Shown here: positions 7,802-16,259 of the stretch, one piece after another
Numbering within the stretch: position 1 is the stretch's first letter
Layout of the letters: every line of letters begins with the position of its first letter
Assembly: GCA_019358975.1 (NCBI GenBank)
Contig: JAHHIL010000033.1
Coordinates: 1 to 56,457, forward strand
Reading direction: 5' to 3'
Origin: Trichocoleus desertorum ATA4-8-CV12
Lineage (GTDB): Bacteria; Cyanobacteriota; Cyanobacteriia; FACHB-46
DNA: 56,457 bases
The notes under the pieces: generated by a model
What the model was told of the DNA's origin: nothing
The model's database searches: none
The model's input: only the letters and a program-made list of their open reading frames with translations
Program-made: the position numbers and the translations under genes

Positions 7802-8425
7802 TTAGATGTTTATAATACGCATCATTGAGTCAGGGATAACACGCTCAAAAACTCCGAAAATAAAAATAGAATCATGATCTGACATATCTGATGAGATAAC
7901 TATTGGTGGGTAATTTTTTCTCCGATTCTCGGATAGCAGTTCGTGTTTGTTATACCGATAACGGTAGCGCTTAATAAGTATCTGATCGTTTACTACTGCT
8001 GTCACGATCGCACGATCTGGTGGGCTTTCAAATAAAGGATTCATTTCCTTCGCAACAATATAAGCACCATCTGGTATTCCAGCATCTTTCATCGAGTCAC
8101 CAGCGGCTCGAGCAAGGAAAGACTTGTTAGGATTTTTAAGCAGTATGCTTGGGACTTCGATCTCCTCATAACTAGCATCTCCACCAGGAGAAGTTATGCC
8201 AGGAGTTGCCGAGATCCGGAAATCATATAGCTTCATTCGTTGCATCTTAAGCGTTCCATTCAAGCACCCTAGGATGTATTGATGAGCATCTTCTGGATCA
8301 GTGAATTGGTCCCGAATATAATCAATTTCAGTAACAATATTTAGAGGCAGCCGAGGTCTTACAACCTCTAGGTTTCCCCATGTTGAAGGACGCCCAGGAG
8401 CCTGTTTTTTCTTACTATGCGGCAT
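7802..8425 (-). CDS. S24-family (UmuD/LexA-like) self-cleaving peptidase
   Basis: A 207-aa protein starting at the ATG at 8425, which has GGAGG 7 nt upstream; two in-frame TTG codons just before it are alternatives. The C-terminal half has the S24 serine-lysine dyad: Ser in RAAGDSMKDAGIPDGAYIVA, Lys in NDQILIKRYRY. The N-terminal part is not the LexA winged helix and may be a small DNA-binding or UmuD-like arm. No umuC is adjacent. It lies 12 bp after a small gene whose promoter carries two LexA-box-like sequences, so DNA-damage control is likely. Confidence 0.8.
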   Translation of the reverse strand: MPHSKKKQAPGRPSTWGNLEVVRPRLPLNIVTEIDYIRDQFTDPEDAHQYILGCLNGTLKMQRMKLYDFRISATPGITSPGGDASYEEIEVPSILLKNPNKSFLARAAGDSMKDAGIPDGAYIVAKEMNPLFESPPDRAIVTAVVNDQILIKRYRYRYNKHELLSENRRKNYPPIVISSDMSDHDSIFIFGVFERVIPDSMMRIINI

Positions 8426-8437
8426 CAACAATCCTCC

Positions 8438-8644
8438 TTATAAGCTCTTAGATGGGGGTTCTTGATTAGGCAATGCAGGATTTGGTAGGTCTACCCGACT
8501 ATTTGCACTTTGCCATTGGGCAACTACAAAAGCTAAGAGTATAAGTGCTTTCAGGAAAGCAGTTAAAGACCTTTCAGAGAGAGTCAGTCGAAAACCTTCA
8601 CTAGTGCAATCTGAGTTTGGCTTGTCAGAAGGCTTAGTTTTCAT
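8438..8644 (-). CDS. small membrane protein upstream of the S24 gene
   Basis: A 68-aa ORF with one hydrophobic stretch (about LTAFLKALILLAFVVAQW) between polar ends, probably a single membrane span. It is the first gene after the operator pair and is followed within 12 bp by the S24 gene, so the two probably share a transcript. The start codon lies inside one operator copy, which is odd; translation might begin later, or this may be a leader. No family recognised. Confidence 0.4.
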   Translation of the reverse strand: MKTKPSDKPNSDCTSEGFRLTLSERSLTAFLKALILLAFVVAQWQSANSRVDLPNPALPNQEPPSKSL

Positions 8645-8692
8645 AGTTCATTAGCACTATATTGACACAATCAGAATAGTACTAATGAACTA
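8644..8692. promoter_or_regulatory. inverted pair of LexA-box-like operators
   Basis: TAGTTCATTAGCACTAT (8644-8660) and ATAGTACTAATGAACTA (8676-8692) are inverted copies with one mismatch in 17, separated by 15 bp. The second contains AGTACTAATGAACT, which differs at one position from the cyanobacterial LexA-box consensus RGTACNNNDGTWCB; the first carries one further change. On the minus strand TATTCT near 8672-8677 could be a -10 box for the small-protein/S24 operon. Repression by LexA or by the S24 protein itself is inferred. Confidence 0.65.
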
Positions 8693-9100
8693 TTAACGGC
8701 TAGCTTTGATTTATATATGGTCCAGAAATTAATTACATTTCTCAGCCAAAGCTCCAGAATTTAAAGCAGCCAATGGCTGATTAGTTAATTGCAGAATGGA
8801 AAGCAGCCTTAAAGCCTGCTTTCAGTAATTGAGTTAGGGTTCCCAGTCTTTATAGAGCAGCCATTAGAGCAAAGAGCCTCGATCTTGGATATGAAGTTGA
8901 ATCAGGATGAACCGTTCCTAGCTTTAATGGTAGTAGCTACCCAGAGCTTGCCTGATTCCTTGCCTAAACCGTTACGGGAAATAAAAGCATTCACACAACC
9001 AGAGTTGACAAACGCAATGTACCCCATCAAGCGACAAAGGCAAGTCAAAGTCCAAAGTTACAATCGCCCTAACCTTCACAGATAATGGGCCAGAGTCTTT
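8693..9100. other. stretch without a convincing gene
   Basis: Short open frames exist here and just downstream (8885-9085, 9109-9354), but they show no domain, good start or sensible composition, and the second crosses a telomere-resolvase relic out of frame. The word AGCAGCC recurs near 8765, 8802 and 8858. This looks like decayed sequence. Confidence 0.4.
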
Positions 9101-9209
9101 AGAAGAGCGTGAGATCAAGAAACCAATTCAATCACACAACTTATAAGCAATTTCTTTCTGGAGTGACCCAAAGCAAACAGATTGGTAGCCAAACTCGACC
9201 GACTCTGAT
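9101..9209 (+). pseudogene. relic of a telomere-resolvase gene linker
   Basis: About 108 bp aligns to 2384-2492 of the telomere-resolvase gene. Shared blocks include ATAAGCAATTT, TCTGGAG, AGATTGG against GGATTGG, and AAACTCGAC. Translation in the matching frame gives a PIQS-containing stretch, then in-frame stops and frame changes. With the relic at 7665 it shows that a second copy of the gene once lay here and was broken up. Confidence 0.65.
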
Positions 9210-9521
9210 GCCAGAGCTCAGAGGAAACCAAAGGCTTTCAAGTGGAACCCAAGCTATGGATTGTGGAACACACTTGAAGTTGGTGAGAAAACGCTCGTAT
9301 CCTCACTCGAGACCACGGACGCCTTTGATTAAGTACTTGATTTCGTCGGTTTGATACCCAAGAGTGGCAATGACTAAACACTGATTTGAAAGTGGGTTGT
9401 TGAGATACCTCTAGGAAGCATCTCTATTGGAGCAACCTTCTCTCAATGCAATCTTAATCCCACAAGTCAAAATCTGCCTCATCTACACCACTGGCTGCGA
9501 TCGCTTCACCAAAAGAGCGTA

Positions 9522-10456
9522 TAGAACCCATTTGGCATCTTTATAATGGTGAATGCAGGCACCTACACCCTCTACTTTAGTCGCTATGGCATATTCCAGC
9601 AGTCTCACCGATGCAGAATGGAAAATTCTTGAACCCCTGTTGCCTCAGATACTGCCGCAGAAGAAACGGACCCGACCCTGTGACTGGACGAAGCGGCAAA
9701 TCTTGGATGGGATCTTCTATCAACTTAAGAATGGCTGCAATTGGGAAGACTTACCCAAAGACTTGCCGCCCTATTCGACGGTCTATTGGCACTACAAACA
9801 GTGGCGAGCCGCAGGTGCAATCGAAACGCTGATGCAGACGTTACATGAACAAGTGCGATCGCAGGTAAAAAAAGCCCAAGTGGACAACGTTAATCATCAT
9901 TGACTCTCAAGCGGTGAAGAACACTTGCACTGCGAGTGTGGAGTCAAAGGGATTCTGTTTTTATAAAGCAACGAATGGAATCAAAAGACATCTAGCCGTT
10001 GACACGCTTGGGTTTCCCTTCTTTACCCACAGCACTCCTGCTAATGTTTCAGATGATGTCGGGTTGATTGAGATGCTGAGTCTCAACCTCGATTATTTCA
10101 AGTCGAAACCCGTCAATATTCCCAAAATTACCATCTTGCTAGACCACGGCTACCACATTGACTATTTGATTCAGGAGTTGGAGCAGGTTTATCCCCAAAT
10201 TATGACGAAAATCCGCTTTCAATTGTCCACCAAACCCTCAAAACAAGAGAAGGTGGCACAAGGAAAAACTGGATTTGTCCCAGCGGTCGCTCGCTGGGTG
10301 ATAGAACGTTCCAATGCGTGGATGGAGCGCTGTAAAAGTTTAGTTAAGAACTTTGAGCGCACTTTATCTCATGCCACAACCAAGATCAATCTCTGCTTTG
10401 TCCGGCTCATGCTCAAGCGGCTTACAGCCCCTTCCTGAGATCTCAAATGGGTTCTA
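9522..10456 (+). mobile_element. IS5-family insertion sequence
   Basis: TAGAACCCATTTG at the left end (9522) is repeated inverted as CAAATGGGTTCTA at the right end (10456), and the element is flanked by TA on both sides, a 2-bp target duplication. It is about 935 bp long and carries one transposase split over two frames. It inserted into DNA between the telomere-resolvase relics and the membrane-protein/nucleotidyltransferase island. Confidence 0.85.
9586..10438 (+). CDS. IS5-family transposase in two frames
   Basis: Frame 1 begins at ATG 9586 with MAYSSSLTDAEWKILEPLLP, the usual N-terminal domain of this transposase group, and ends at 9903. Frame 2 continues with TTLIIIDSQAVKNT, the first DDE Asp region, then DHGYHIDYLI for the second Asp and VIERSNAWMERCKSL for the Glu region, and ends at 10438. 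The frames meet at an A7 tract near 9870. Joining them needs a +1 (or -2) shift, so this is either programmed frameshifting or an indel in the A tract. Confidence 0.85.
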
Positions 10457-10957
10457 TAAGCCTTTCACGTATCAGGTCTGTACTTCCATAAAACTTCTGA
10501 TCCCTAAAGGGGGAGCTGGAAGATGAGGCGATCGCTTAAATAATTCCTAGATAAGCGTTCTGGCAATTATCCTATCTGTGAAGCAAGGTGTGACAATGGA
10601 TAGCTATTCATAGTGCTGGATTGTACTTCTCTGATTGTCTTATGCTCGGCATGATGCTAGCGCAAACGAGAGGGCGTTCTCGTCTCGTTTGGCAGAGGAG
10701 CGGGGCTTAATTTTTCTGTAATTAGGTCTGCGTGGATTGTCACAGCTCTGTTACCAGCGATTGCCCCTACCTAAACTTCTGGTGCTGCCTAAATATAATC
10801 CACCTCCAGCATTCGTTCTCAATACAAACGAGAGGCGTCGGACTGCCAGATTGAATTTTCCAAGGTGGTTACATTCTCATGCTGAGAATATCTGAGTTTT
10901 CTGCACCACTAAGCTAAAATAACCAAAACTCTTATTTTAAGGCTGTTTTGGAGTAGT
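10457..10957. other. 501-bp stretch without a gene, with AAACGAGA repeats
   Basis: No supported ORF. CAAACGAGA (10663-10671) faces TCTCGTTTG (10683-10691), forming a 9-bp stem. A second copy of the motif, ACAAACGAGAGGCGT, occurs at about 10825-10839, and CGTTCTC lies beside each copy. A 16-bp word shared with one deletion suggests a repeated recombination or regulator site just upstream of the AT-rich two-gene island. Confidence 0.5.
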
Positions 10958-11455
10958 ATGCCATCTAACCTAGACCTAAATCAGATCCTAAATACAAATT
11001 ACGAAACTGATCACAAAGACCTTCTCTTAGAGCAGTACAAGATGTATGTAGAGATGCATGACAGGATTAGTGCGAGAAGAAATCAAGTAAATAGCTTTTT
11101 CATTTCTCTTCTATCTGGGTTGCTAGCTATCTTTTCTATAGCTAGCAACCAGGATCAAATGGTTAAGTTTCCTCTGATTGGACTAGTAGTAGGTTTTTTA
11201 GGTTCCATCTTATGCATCCTATGGAATTTTAATATTCGGGCATACAGAAGATTGGTTGAGCGTAAGATCCAGATTATTTTAGAGATGGAAGAGTTTTTGC
11301 CATTTTACTGTTACAACAAAGAAAGTCACTTGAGAGAACAGGATCTAACCGAAAAAACTTATTTAAGACCTACCAGTATTGAACAGTGCGTTTCATTCAT
11401 TTTTGGAATTGTTTACATAGTATTGATGATTTATTCATTGTTTGACCTCAAGTAA
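10958..11455 (+). CDS. RipA-family-like two-pass membrane protein
   Basis: A 165-aa protein. A soluble N-terminus with LLLEQYKMYVEMHDRISARR (about 23-42) leads into two adjacent membrane spans (about 47-62 and 69-89), and a third hydrophobic stretch lies near the C-terminus (about 144-161). The EQYK..VE..DRISARR.Q.N.FF signature is that of the RipA-type octameric membrane family as I remember it; the family match is from memory. The gene lies 25 bp before a nucleotidyltransferase gene. Membrane oligomers paired with nucleotide-handling enzymes are a common effector arrangement in defence systems, which is inference here. Confidence 0.6.
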   Translation: MPSNLDLNQILNTNYETDHKDLLLEQYKMYVEMHDRISARRNQVNSFFISLLSGLLAIFSIASNQDQMVKFPLIGLVVGFLGSILCILWNFNIRAYRRLVERKIQIILEMEEFLPFYCYNKESHLREQDLTEKTYLRPTSIEQCVSFIFGIVYIVLMIYSLFDLK

Positions 11456-11480
11456 GTATGTTTTATTCCGTTGTGATGGA

Positions 11481-13274
11481 ATGATTACACAAAAGATGGT
11501 AGAAGAATTAATTCCGCAGCTTATTAATCTTTTAAAGAAGTGGGCTAAAAATCAAAATCATAAGCAATTTAGTAATTTCTATATTTTTGGTAGCCTCATC
11601 AATGGAGGCGGAAATCAATTTCTTCAAGATATAAGTGATATTGACTTAATTGTTATTATTCAAAATAACGGTTCTTTAACTAGAGCTAGATTATGTCAAA
11701 AACTTCAAAAAGCTAAATTCGAGCTTGAATTACTTTTACGACCGATCCTCCAGCGAAAAAACAAAAATAAATCAGTTGTTAGTTTAGTTTTAGTAACTAA
11801 CAATGAAGTGATTTGGGATGTACATAAATCAAAATCACCAAGGTTTTTTCGAGAGAACAAAAACAATTTCTTAAACCTCTTAGAAGGAAGTGATAAATTA
11901 ACCTCAGTAGGGCTTAAAAATAGAGAAGCTTTATTAGATATTATTCAGGCTATTGAAAAAGCTCAAGATTATAGAAATAAATATCTTTCTATCAACTCTA
12001 ATAAACCTAAAGAGTATAATGAGCAAGACATTTTTCCAAAAGATTTAGCACGGAGTGCCGCTCAAGTTCACTCTTTTGCTGTGAAAAATGAAAACAAAAA
12101 GTTTGATATCAATTCGGGAAGTAGCTATCTGATGTTTTTGCTTAAGCAAAAGGATCGTAAAACAAGTAATGAATGGTCTCAGCTAAACAGTAAAGTTGAA
12201 GAACGAGTTAATCGCAGTAGAGAACGCCCTGCTCTTAACGATTTTGATTTATTACTTCTTCATGAATTATTGTTTGATAAAGCATGTGCCTTACTAAAAC
12301 AAAATTCTTCTAGTAACTCAAGTAAAAGTAGGCATCTTCTAGGAAGTAGAAGAAATTTATTTACTCCTTCTGCTACTAAGAAGACATCAGAGGTAAAGAC
12401 AAAATCTAAATCTTCGACTGTAACTCACGATCGCAAAAAAACATCATCAACAACTACAACAAAGCTAGCTACAGAACCTTCTATAGCCCGTAATCGGGGG
12501 AAAACACCATCAGTAGCTTCAGCAAAGCCAGGTATGGGAAAAAAAACATCAACAATATCCCAGAAAACCACTGCGAAAAACGGTACACCTCGCAACACTG
12601 GATTAGTGAAGAGCCCCGGACATTGGATCATGCTAAATGAAAATTTCTTTTTAACAGAAAAAATTAGAACTAAACCAGATCAAAGTATTGAACTTCAACT
12701 ATCACCAACGGCGGATATAGAGCAAGTTGTCGAGTTAAAGTCTCTTTATTCAGGGAAGTCCCATAATAGCAAGCAAATTTCCTACGCAGATCAGTCGAAC
12801 GCTGGTATGGTGCAAGTCTTGTTTATGGAATCTGAATTGAGCGGGAGAAAAACTAGATTTAACATCACGCTTACGCCAATTCAGCGGTCACACAATAGTT
12901 ATTTTGGAATGGAGATAGGCTATAGCAGAAGCTACAATCCGGACGAGATTGCTGAATTACGTGCTCGTCAGATGCTACTAGCGGAACCACTTCCAGAAGA
13001 GCTCGCATCGTTGTCCTATACTACTCAAAAAGAAATTTTTCCTGAATTGTGGGTGAAGCTGCAAAAACAACCAAGGTTATTTTTGCCAAAAGCATGGTTA
13101 AAAGCAGTGCATAGCCTGAAGACGAACGGAATTGTTGAGGATGTCTTAGAGCTAGAACTGGGTACAATCAGGAACAGGATAATGCGTGTCCGATTTCAGG
13201 GCAGGAGACAAGCGTCTGCAAATCAAAGCGGTGGCATCATCAAGTTTGAAGGAAGCTGTATTCTCGATAAATAG
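11481..13274 (+). CDS. nucleotidyltransferase-fold protein with long linker and unknown C-terminal domain
   Basis: About 597 aa from ATG 11481; an in-frame TTG at 11442, overlapping the upstream gene, is an alternative start. The N-terminus has the polymerase-beta fold signature FGSLINGGG... then ISDIDLIVII. Helices follow, with DLARSAAQVHSF and a conserved-looking LLLHELLFDKACALL (about 255-270) typical of a helical domain after the NTase. A Ser/Thr/Lys-rich linker (about 280-380) leads to a C-terminal globular domain of about 210 aa that I do not recognise. AT-rich composition unlike the neighbours suggests horizontal transfer with the upstream membrane gene. Confidence 0.65.
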   Translation: MITQKMVEELIPQLINLLKKWAKNQNHKQFSNFYIFGSLINGGGNQFLQDISDIDLIVIIQNNGSLTRARLCQKLQKAKFELELLLRPILQRKNKNKSVVSLVLVTNNEVIWDVHKSKSPRFFRENKNNFLNLLEGSDKLTSVGLKNREALLDIIQAIEKAQDYRNKYLSINSNKPKEYNEQDIFPKDLARSAAQVHSFAVKNENKKFDINSGSSYLMFLLKQKDRKTSNEWSQLNSKVEERVNRSRERPALNDFDLLLLHELLFDKACALLKQNSSSNSSKSRHLLGSRRNLFTPSATKKTSEVKTKSKSSTVTHDRKKTSSTTTTKLATEPSIARNRGKTPSVASAKPGMGKKTSTISQKTTAKNGTPRNTGLVKSPGHWIMLNENFFLTEKIRTKPDQSIELQLSPTADIEQVVELKSLYSGKSHNSKQISYADQSNAGMVQVLFMESELSGRKTRFNITLTPIQRSHNSYFGMEIGYSRSYNPDEIAELRARQMLLAEPLPEELASLSYTTQKEIFPELWVKLQKQPRLFLPKAWLKAVHSLKTNGIVEDVLELELGTIRNRIMRVRFQGRRQASANQSGGIIKFEGSCILDK

Positions 13275-13434
13275 AACTATGCCTTAGTCGCCTTTTGCTT
13301 AATAAAAGAGGAACGATCCAGGAGCAAAGTCCGACAGTATCACGTTCCGCGCTATTCACCCGCGATCGCCCACCAGTATCTAAGATAAAAACTGGGAAAA
13401 GTGAGGGCAGCAGTGAAAAGGTTGCATCGTTTAT

Positions 13435-14214
13435 CTACTGTTGCGGTGGATTTTCCATCCAAAGGGTACATTTTACATTGCGGTCTTGGTTGCAACGAAG
13501 CAACCGTTGCTTATTGTCAGCCCGGTTAATCAATTGTTGACTGATGGTGTACCAGTCTTGGTCGCCAAACTCTTGGGCAGCGATCGCCCGTCCCTGCTGA
13601 GTCCCGAGCCAGTAAGCTGACCCTGCCACTACGACTAGAGCGATCGCCGTGGCACTACTGGCCCAAACCAAACCTTGCCAAAAGACATCTTGCAGATAGA
13701 GCTTGCGAGTGCGGACGAGCTCTTGGCTCCAATCCCGCAAAGCGGTGGCGTTGATCTGATTAATCTCTTGACGGTACGCCTCCACCTTCTTTTTCAGTAC
13801 TACATCTGCTGACTGAATGGCCTGGTCGAAAGCTGCATCAAAGGTAGACCTGAACTCAGGCAGCAAAGCTTTGGTGTCTTCCCCCCACTGCAACCGAATG
13901 CCTTCGATTTGGGCCACCGAATGATTCAGATTGGATTGGATGCTGCCATAAACCATGGCGGCTTTACGAAACGATTCATCCGCTGCTGATTTCATTGCGG
14001 CTGGAATTTCTCGGAGAATCTGCACATAGTATTGCAACGCCACTAAGAAGGGGTGCATTGGGTCATTGGTCGGAATACCCAACTCTGCCATCAATCGCAG
14101 AATAAACTCGCGATCGCCTTTGTCCAATTGGTTGAGGAGTTTATCGAGAACCGTATTCCCCGTCAGAATTGGCTTATGGTTGTTGCTATTGCTAGGAGTG
14201 CTGCTAGACATCAT
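13435..14214 (-). CDS. membrane-anchored hypothetical protein of the mobilization region
   Basis: A 259-aa protein: helical N-terminus, a long amphipathic region (about 75-175) probably forming a coiled coil, one membrane span (about WQGLVWASSATAIALVVVAG, 181-200) and a short C-terminal tail with two cysteines. It is last in a leftward set after the VirC1-like ATPase and a small DNA-binding protein. Anchors of this shape often accompany relaxosome or transfer functions. I do not recognise the family with confidence, and the transfer role rests on its neighbours. Confidence 0.6.
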   Translation of the reverse strand: MMSSSTPSNSNNHKPILTGNTVLDKLLNQLDKGDREFILRLMAELGIPTNDPMHPFLVALQYYVQILREIPAAMKSAADESFRKAAMVYGSIQSNLNHSVAQIEGIRLQWGEDTKALLPEFRSTFDAAFDQAIQSADVVLKKKVEAYRQEINQINATALRDWSQELVRTRKLYLQDVFWQGLVWASSATAIALVVVAGSAYWLGTQQGRAIAAQEFGDQDWYTISQQLINRADNKQRLLRCNQDRNVKCTLWMENPPQQ

Positions 14215-14315
14215 GGATACCCAACTGAGTTAATACTTGTCAGATTGAGCTGCCTTGCTTCCAAGATAGAAAGGTAAGTTAATCGCACCCTGAATCCATG
14301 TTGCTCGGCCTTCTT

Positions 14316-15113
14316 TTAGGCCAACCCCAAAAACTCGGCAGCTTTGAGAAATTCTGCTTCAGCTTCATCTAAAAAGACTTTCACCCGACGGCGATCGGCC
14401 ATCGGTAATCCACTTTCAGGCTTTAAGGCGTCACTAAAGGTCAGGTTTTTATCGTCTAGTACGTCGTAAGTACTGTCGTAAAGGTCAGGGAAATTGAGAA
14501 TTACGCCCCCTGTTTGCAGCAGCAGCTCTTTCGTTTTGCTGTGGTCAAAGCGGCTAAACTTTTCCGGTTCTCCAAAAAAGCAGTTCTTCAGCACCACATG
14601 GTCCGCGCGATCGCCACAGTACTCCATCAGCGTTCTGAGGGAGTTGATACTATCCTTAACCCGACTTAGTACACTGACCATTGTCAGTTGATACCCGATT
14701 TCGCTCAGGAAGTCGAAGAGCTTTATCTCTCGTTCAAAGCGCTCGAATAGTTCTCCTCCACCCGCAGGAAAATCAATCAGCACAATTTGAGTCGTGGGAG
14801 ATTCCAGACTATTGAGGAGTTCATCGGCTCCTCCTCTAACACTCAGATCAATCCGGCTCACGCCTACATTTGAATCAAAGGCAGACGAGAACGCTTGGTT
14901 GTAATGACGATAGAGTTGAGCATTGCGGCGATCGCAGTCAAACGCCCGAGTGGGAATCTCTCGTCGAATAAGAATGTCACCCAGAGCCCGAGCGACTGTG
15001 CTTTTGCCATTGCCACCTTTGTCTGAGGTAATCCCAATCATCCGTTTCGGGTTCAGTTGCTTGGCTCGGGGTTCAGCAACTTGAAGTTGGAGTTTTGTCG
15101 TTTTACTGGCCAT
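14316..15113 (-). CDS. ParA-family ATPase, VirC1/MobD-like
   Basis: A 265-aa P-loop ATPase with deviant Walker A SDKGGNGKST (about 29-38) and Walker B-like VLIDFPAGGGELF (about 110-122). It lacks the N-terminal DNA-binding extension of type Ia ParA. It is not next to a parB gene; it sits leftward of the relaxase/MobC genes with a small basic protein between. This matches VirC1-like ATPases, which bring relaxosomes to the transfer machinery. A separate ParA/ParB pair is at 19987-21674, so partition is unlikely to be its job. Confidence 0.78.
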   Translation of the reverse strand: MASKTTKLQLQVAEPRAKQLNPKRMIGITSDKGGNGKSTVARALGDILIRREIPTRAFDCDRRNAQLYRHYNQAFSSAFDSNVGVSRIDLSVRGGADELLNSLESPTTQIVLIDFPAGGGELFERFEREIKLFDFLSEIGYQLTMVSVLSRVKDSINSLRTLMEYCGDRADHVVLKNCFFGEPEKFSRFDHSKTKELLLQTGGVILNFPDLYDSTYDVLDDKNLTFSDALKPESGLPMADRRRVKVFLDEAEAEFLKAAEFLGLA

Positions 15114-15134
15114 TGCTCCACTTTTTATCTCCGT

Positions 15135-15599
15135 TTAGAGGTCGTCATCAGCACGCATTTCTTGAAAACCATGCTCGTTGGTATTCGTTAATAGCGGTCG
15201 CATTTCACGCTCTATATGAGGTCGTGGTTGCTCTTCAACTGGTAGCCCTGATTTTGGCGATCGCGAGGAGGAAGTAGGAAGTGAGTCAGTCTGTTTGACC
15301 TTAGTAGGCTTGGAATCTAAAGCAGGGATTGTCGGCAGGTCAGCTTGGGGATTGAGAGCTCGGCTCTCTTGTAAATACCGCTTCAAAGTATTTAAGGTCA
15401 GGTCAACGCCTTCTGCCTTAAACACATTGACAATATCTTCTAAGGTGTAGCCTGACTCCTGCGCCGCTTCGATTTTAGGTCTGAGCCGAAACACCAGCTC
15501 TTTCACCTGCAAGCCCTTGGGATTTTGCGCCAGGTGCTCCAGTTTTGAACTCAACTGGTTCGCTGTACTCTCGGGATAAATCTTCGGCGGCTTGCCCAT
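15135..15599 (-). CDS. probable relaxosome or transcription accessory protein
   Basis: A 154-aa protein read from ATG 15599; an upstream in-frame ATG at 15632 is less likely. The central part LEDIVNVFKAEGVDLTLNTL resembles a short helix-turn-helix used by TraK/MobB-like plasmid proteins, where a helix-forming repressor binds near the origin of transfer. The C-terminal third is Pro/Ser-rich and disordered. It is divergent from mobC, with the intervening DNA a likely oriT, and 21 bp before the VirC1-like gene, probably in one transcript. Confidence 0.6.
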   Translation of the reverse strand: MGKPPKIYPESTANQLSSKLEHLAQNPKGLQVKELVFRLRPKIEAAQESGYTLEDIVNVFKAEGVDLTLNTLKRYLQESRALNPQADLPTIPALDSKPTKVKQTDSLPTSSSRSPKSGLPVEEQPRPHIEREMRPLLTNTNEHGFQEMRADDDL

Positions 15600-15812
15600 A
15601 ATGGCCTCACTGAGTCTTGCCCAAATCGCCATGACTCCGATGGAACGCTCCTACTACTCTTCTAACGAAATCATGCAGAGGCTGACGGCTTCAGAAGGCG
15701 GTCTTAGCAAAACTTTGAATTTGGACTTGAAGTTTCTGCCATTGAGCCTGCCGAAATCTATCCGGAAGTGTTAGTACAGAATTCTGATGACTCGGTGGCG
15801 AGTTGGAGTTTT
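15600..15812. other. divergent intergenic region, candidate oriT
   Basis: This stretch separates a leftward putative DNA-binding protein from the rightward MobC and relaxase genes. In MOB loci of this layout the origin of transfer usually lies between these genes. I could not identify a nic site or a convincing long inverted repeat by eye, only a weak CCAT/ATGG pair near 15630, so the call rests on gene arrangement. An in-frame ATG for MobC at 15768 would shorten the region. Confidence 0.35.
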
Positions 15813-16259
15813 ATGCCTAAGTTTGAGTCGATGGATCAGGCGATCGCGGAACTCAGAGGTGAAATTCGAGAGGCTTTAGGAGAGTCTGAGCTGCATCAAC
15901 GCAGAACGATCGCCAAGCGCTTTTACGTCACTGAAGGGGAAGAACGGCAACTTGAAGAACTGCGGCAGGGGGTCAACCTTTCAACGTTTGTGCGAGCCAA
16001 AGTGTTCGGCTCTGGCATCCCTCGTCCTCGAGCGATCGCCCCTCAAATCAATCGAGAAGCCTACGTTCAGCTCGCTCAGCTTAGAGCGCTTTGCAACCAA
16101 ATGGCGAAGGCAATGAATATAGCAGTCCAGCAAAACGGAGATTTACCGCTGACTCCTGCTTACCTAGAGCAACTGGAACGGTTGGAGCAACTGCTGGTAG
16201 AAATTGGACTGCAATTGAGCCCAGGCAAGCATACCAATCAGGAGGAAACAGACGCATGA
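15813..16259 (+). CDS. mobC: MobC-like relaxosome protein
   Basis: A 148-aa protein from ATG 15813, chosen for the GGAG 5 nt upstream; ATG 15768 is an in-frame alternative. The N-terminal part (RRTIAKRFYVTEGEERQLEE) looks like a ribbon-helix-helix, and the centre (INREAYVQLAQLRALCNQMA) is the helical segment conserved in MobC proteins. MobC binds oriT and helps the relaxase open it. The stop codon overlaps the relaxase start (ATGA at 16256), so the two are translationally coupled. Confidence 0.78.
   Translation: MPKFESMDQAIAELRGEIREALGESELHQRRTIAKRFYVTEGEERQLEELRQGVNLSTFVRAKVFGSGIPRPRAIAPQINREAYVQLAQLRALCNQMAKAMNIAVQQNGDLPLTPAYLEQLERLEQLLVEIGLQLSPGKHTNQEETDA

Noticed and set aside
8885-9354. 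Two small plus-strand ORFs (66 and 81 aa)
   Set aside because: The second crosses the telomere-resolvase relic out of frame, and neither shows a domain or good start.
11481-13274. NTase as a bona fide CBASS CD-NTase
   Set aside because: The GS...DIDL signature is generic for the polymerase-beta fold. The spacing and downstream helices do not clearly match CD-NTases, and no standard CBASS effector or Cap gene is present.
14316-15113. ParA-like ATPase as a second partition system
   Set aside because: No parB beside it, and its neighbours are relaxosome genes, so a VirC1-like transfer role fits better.
16091-16255. Longer relaxase reading frame starting at 16091
   Set aside because: The extension overlaps mobC in another frame. 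The ATG at 16256, overlapping the mobC stop, gives the expected N-terminus.
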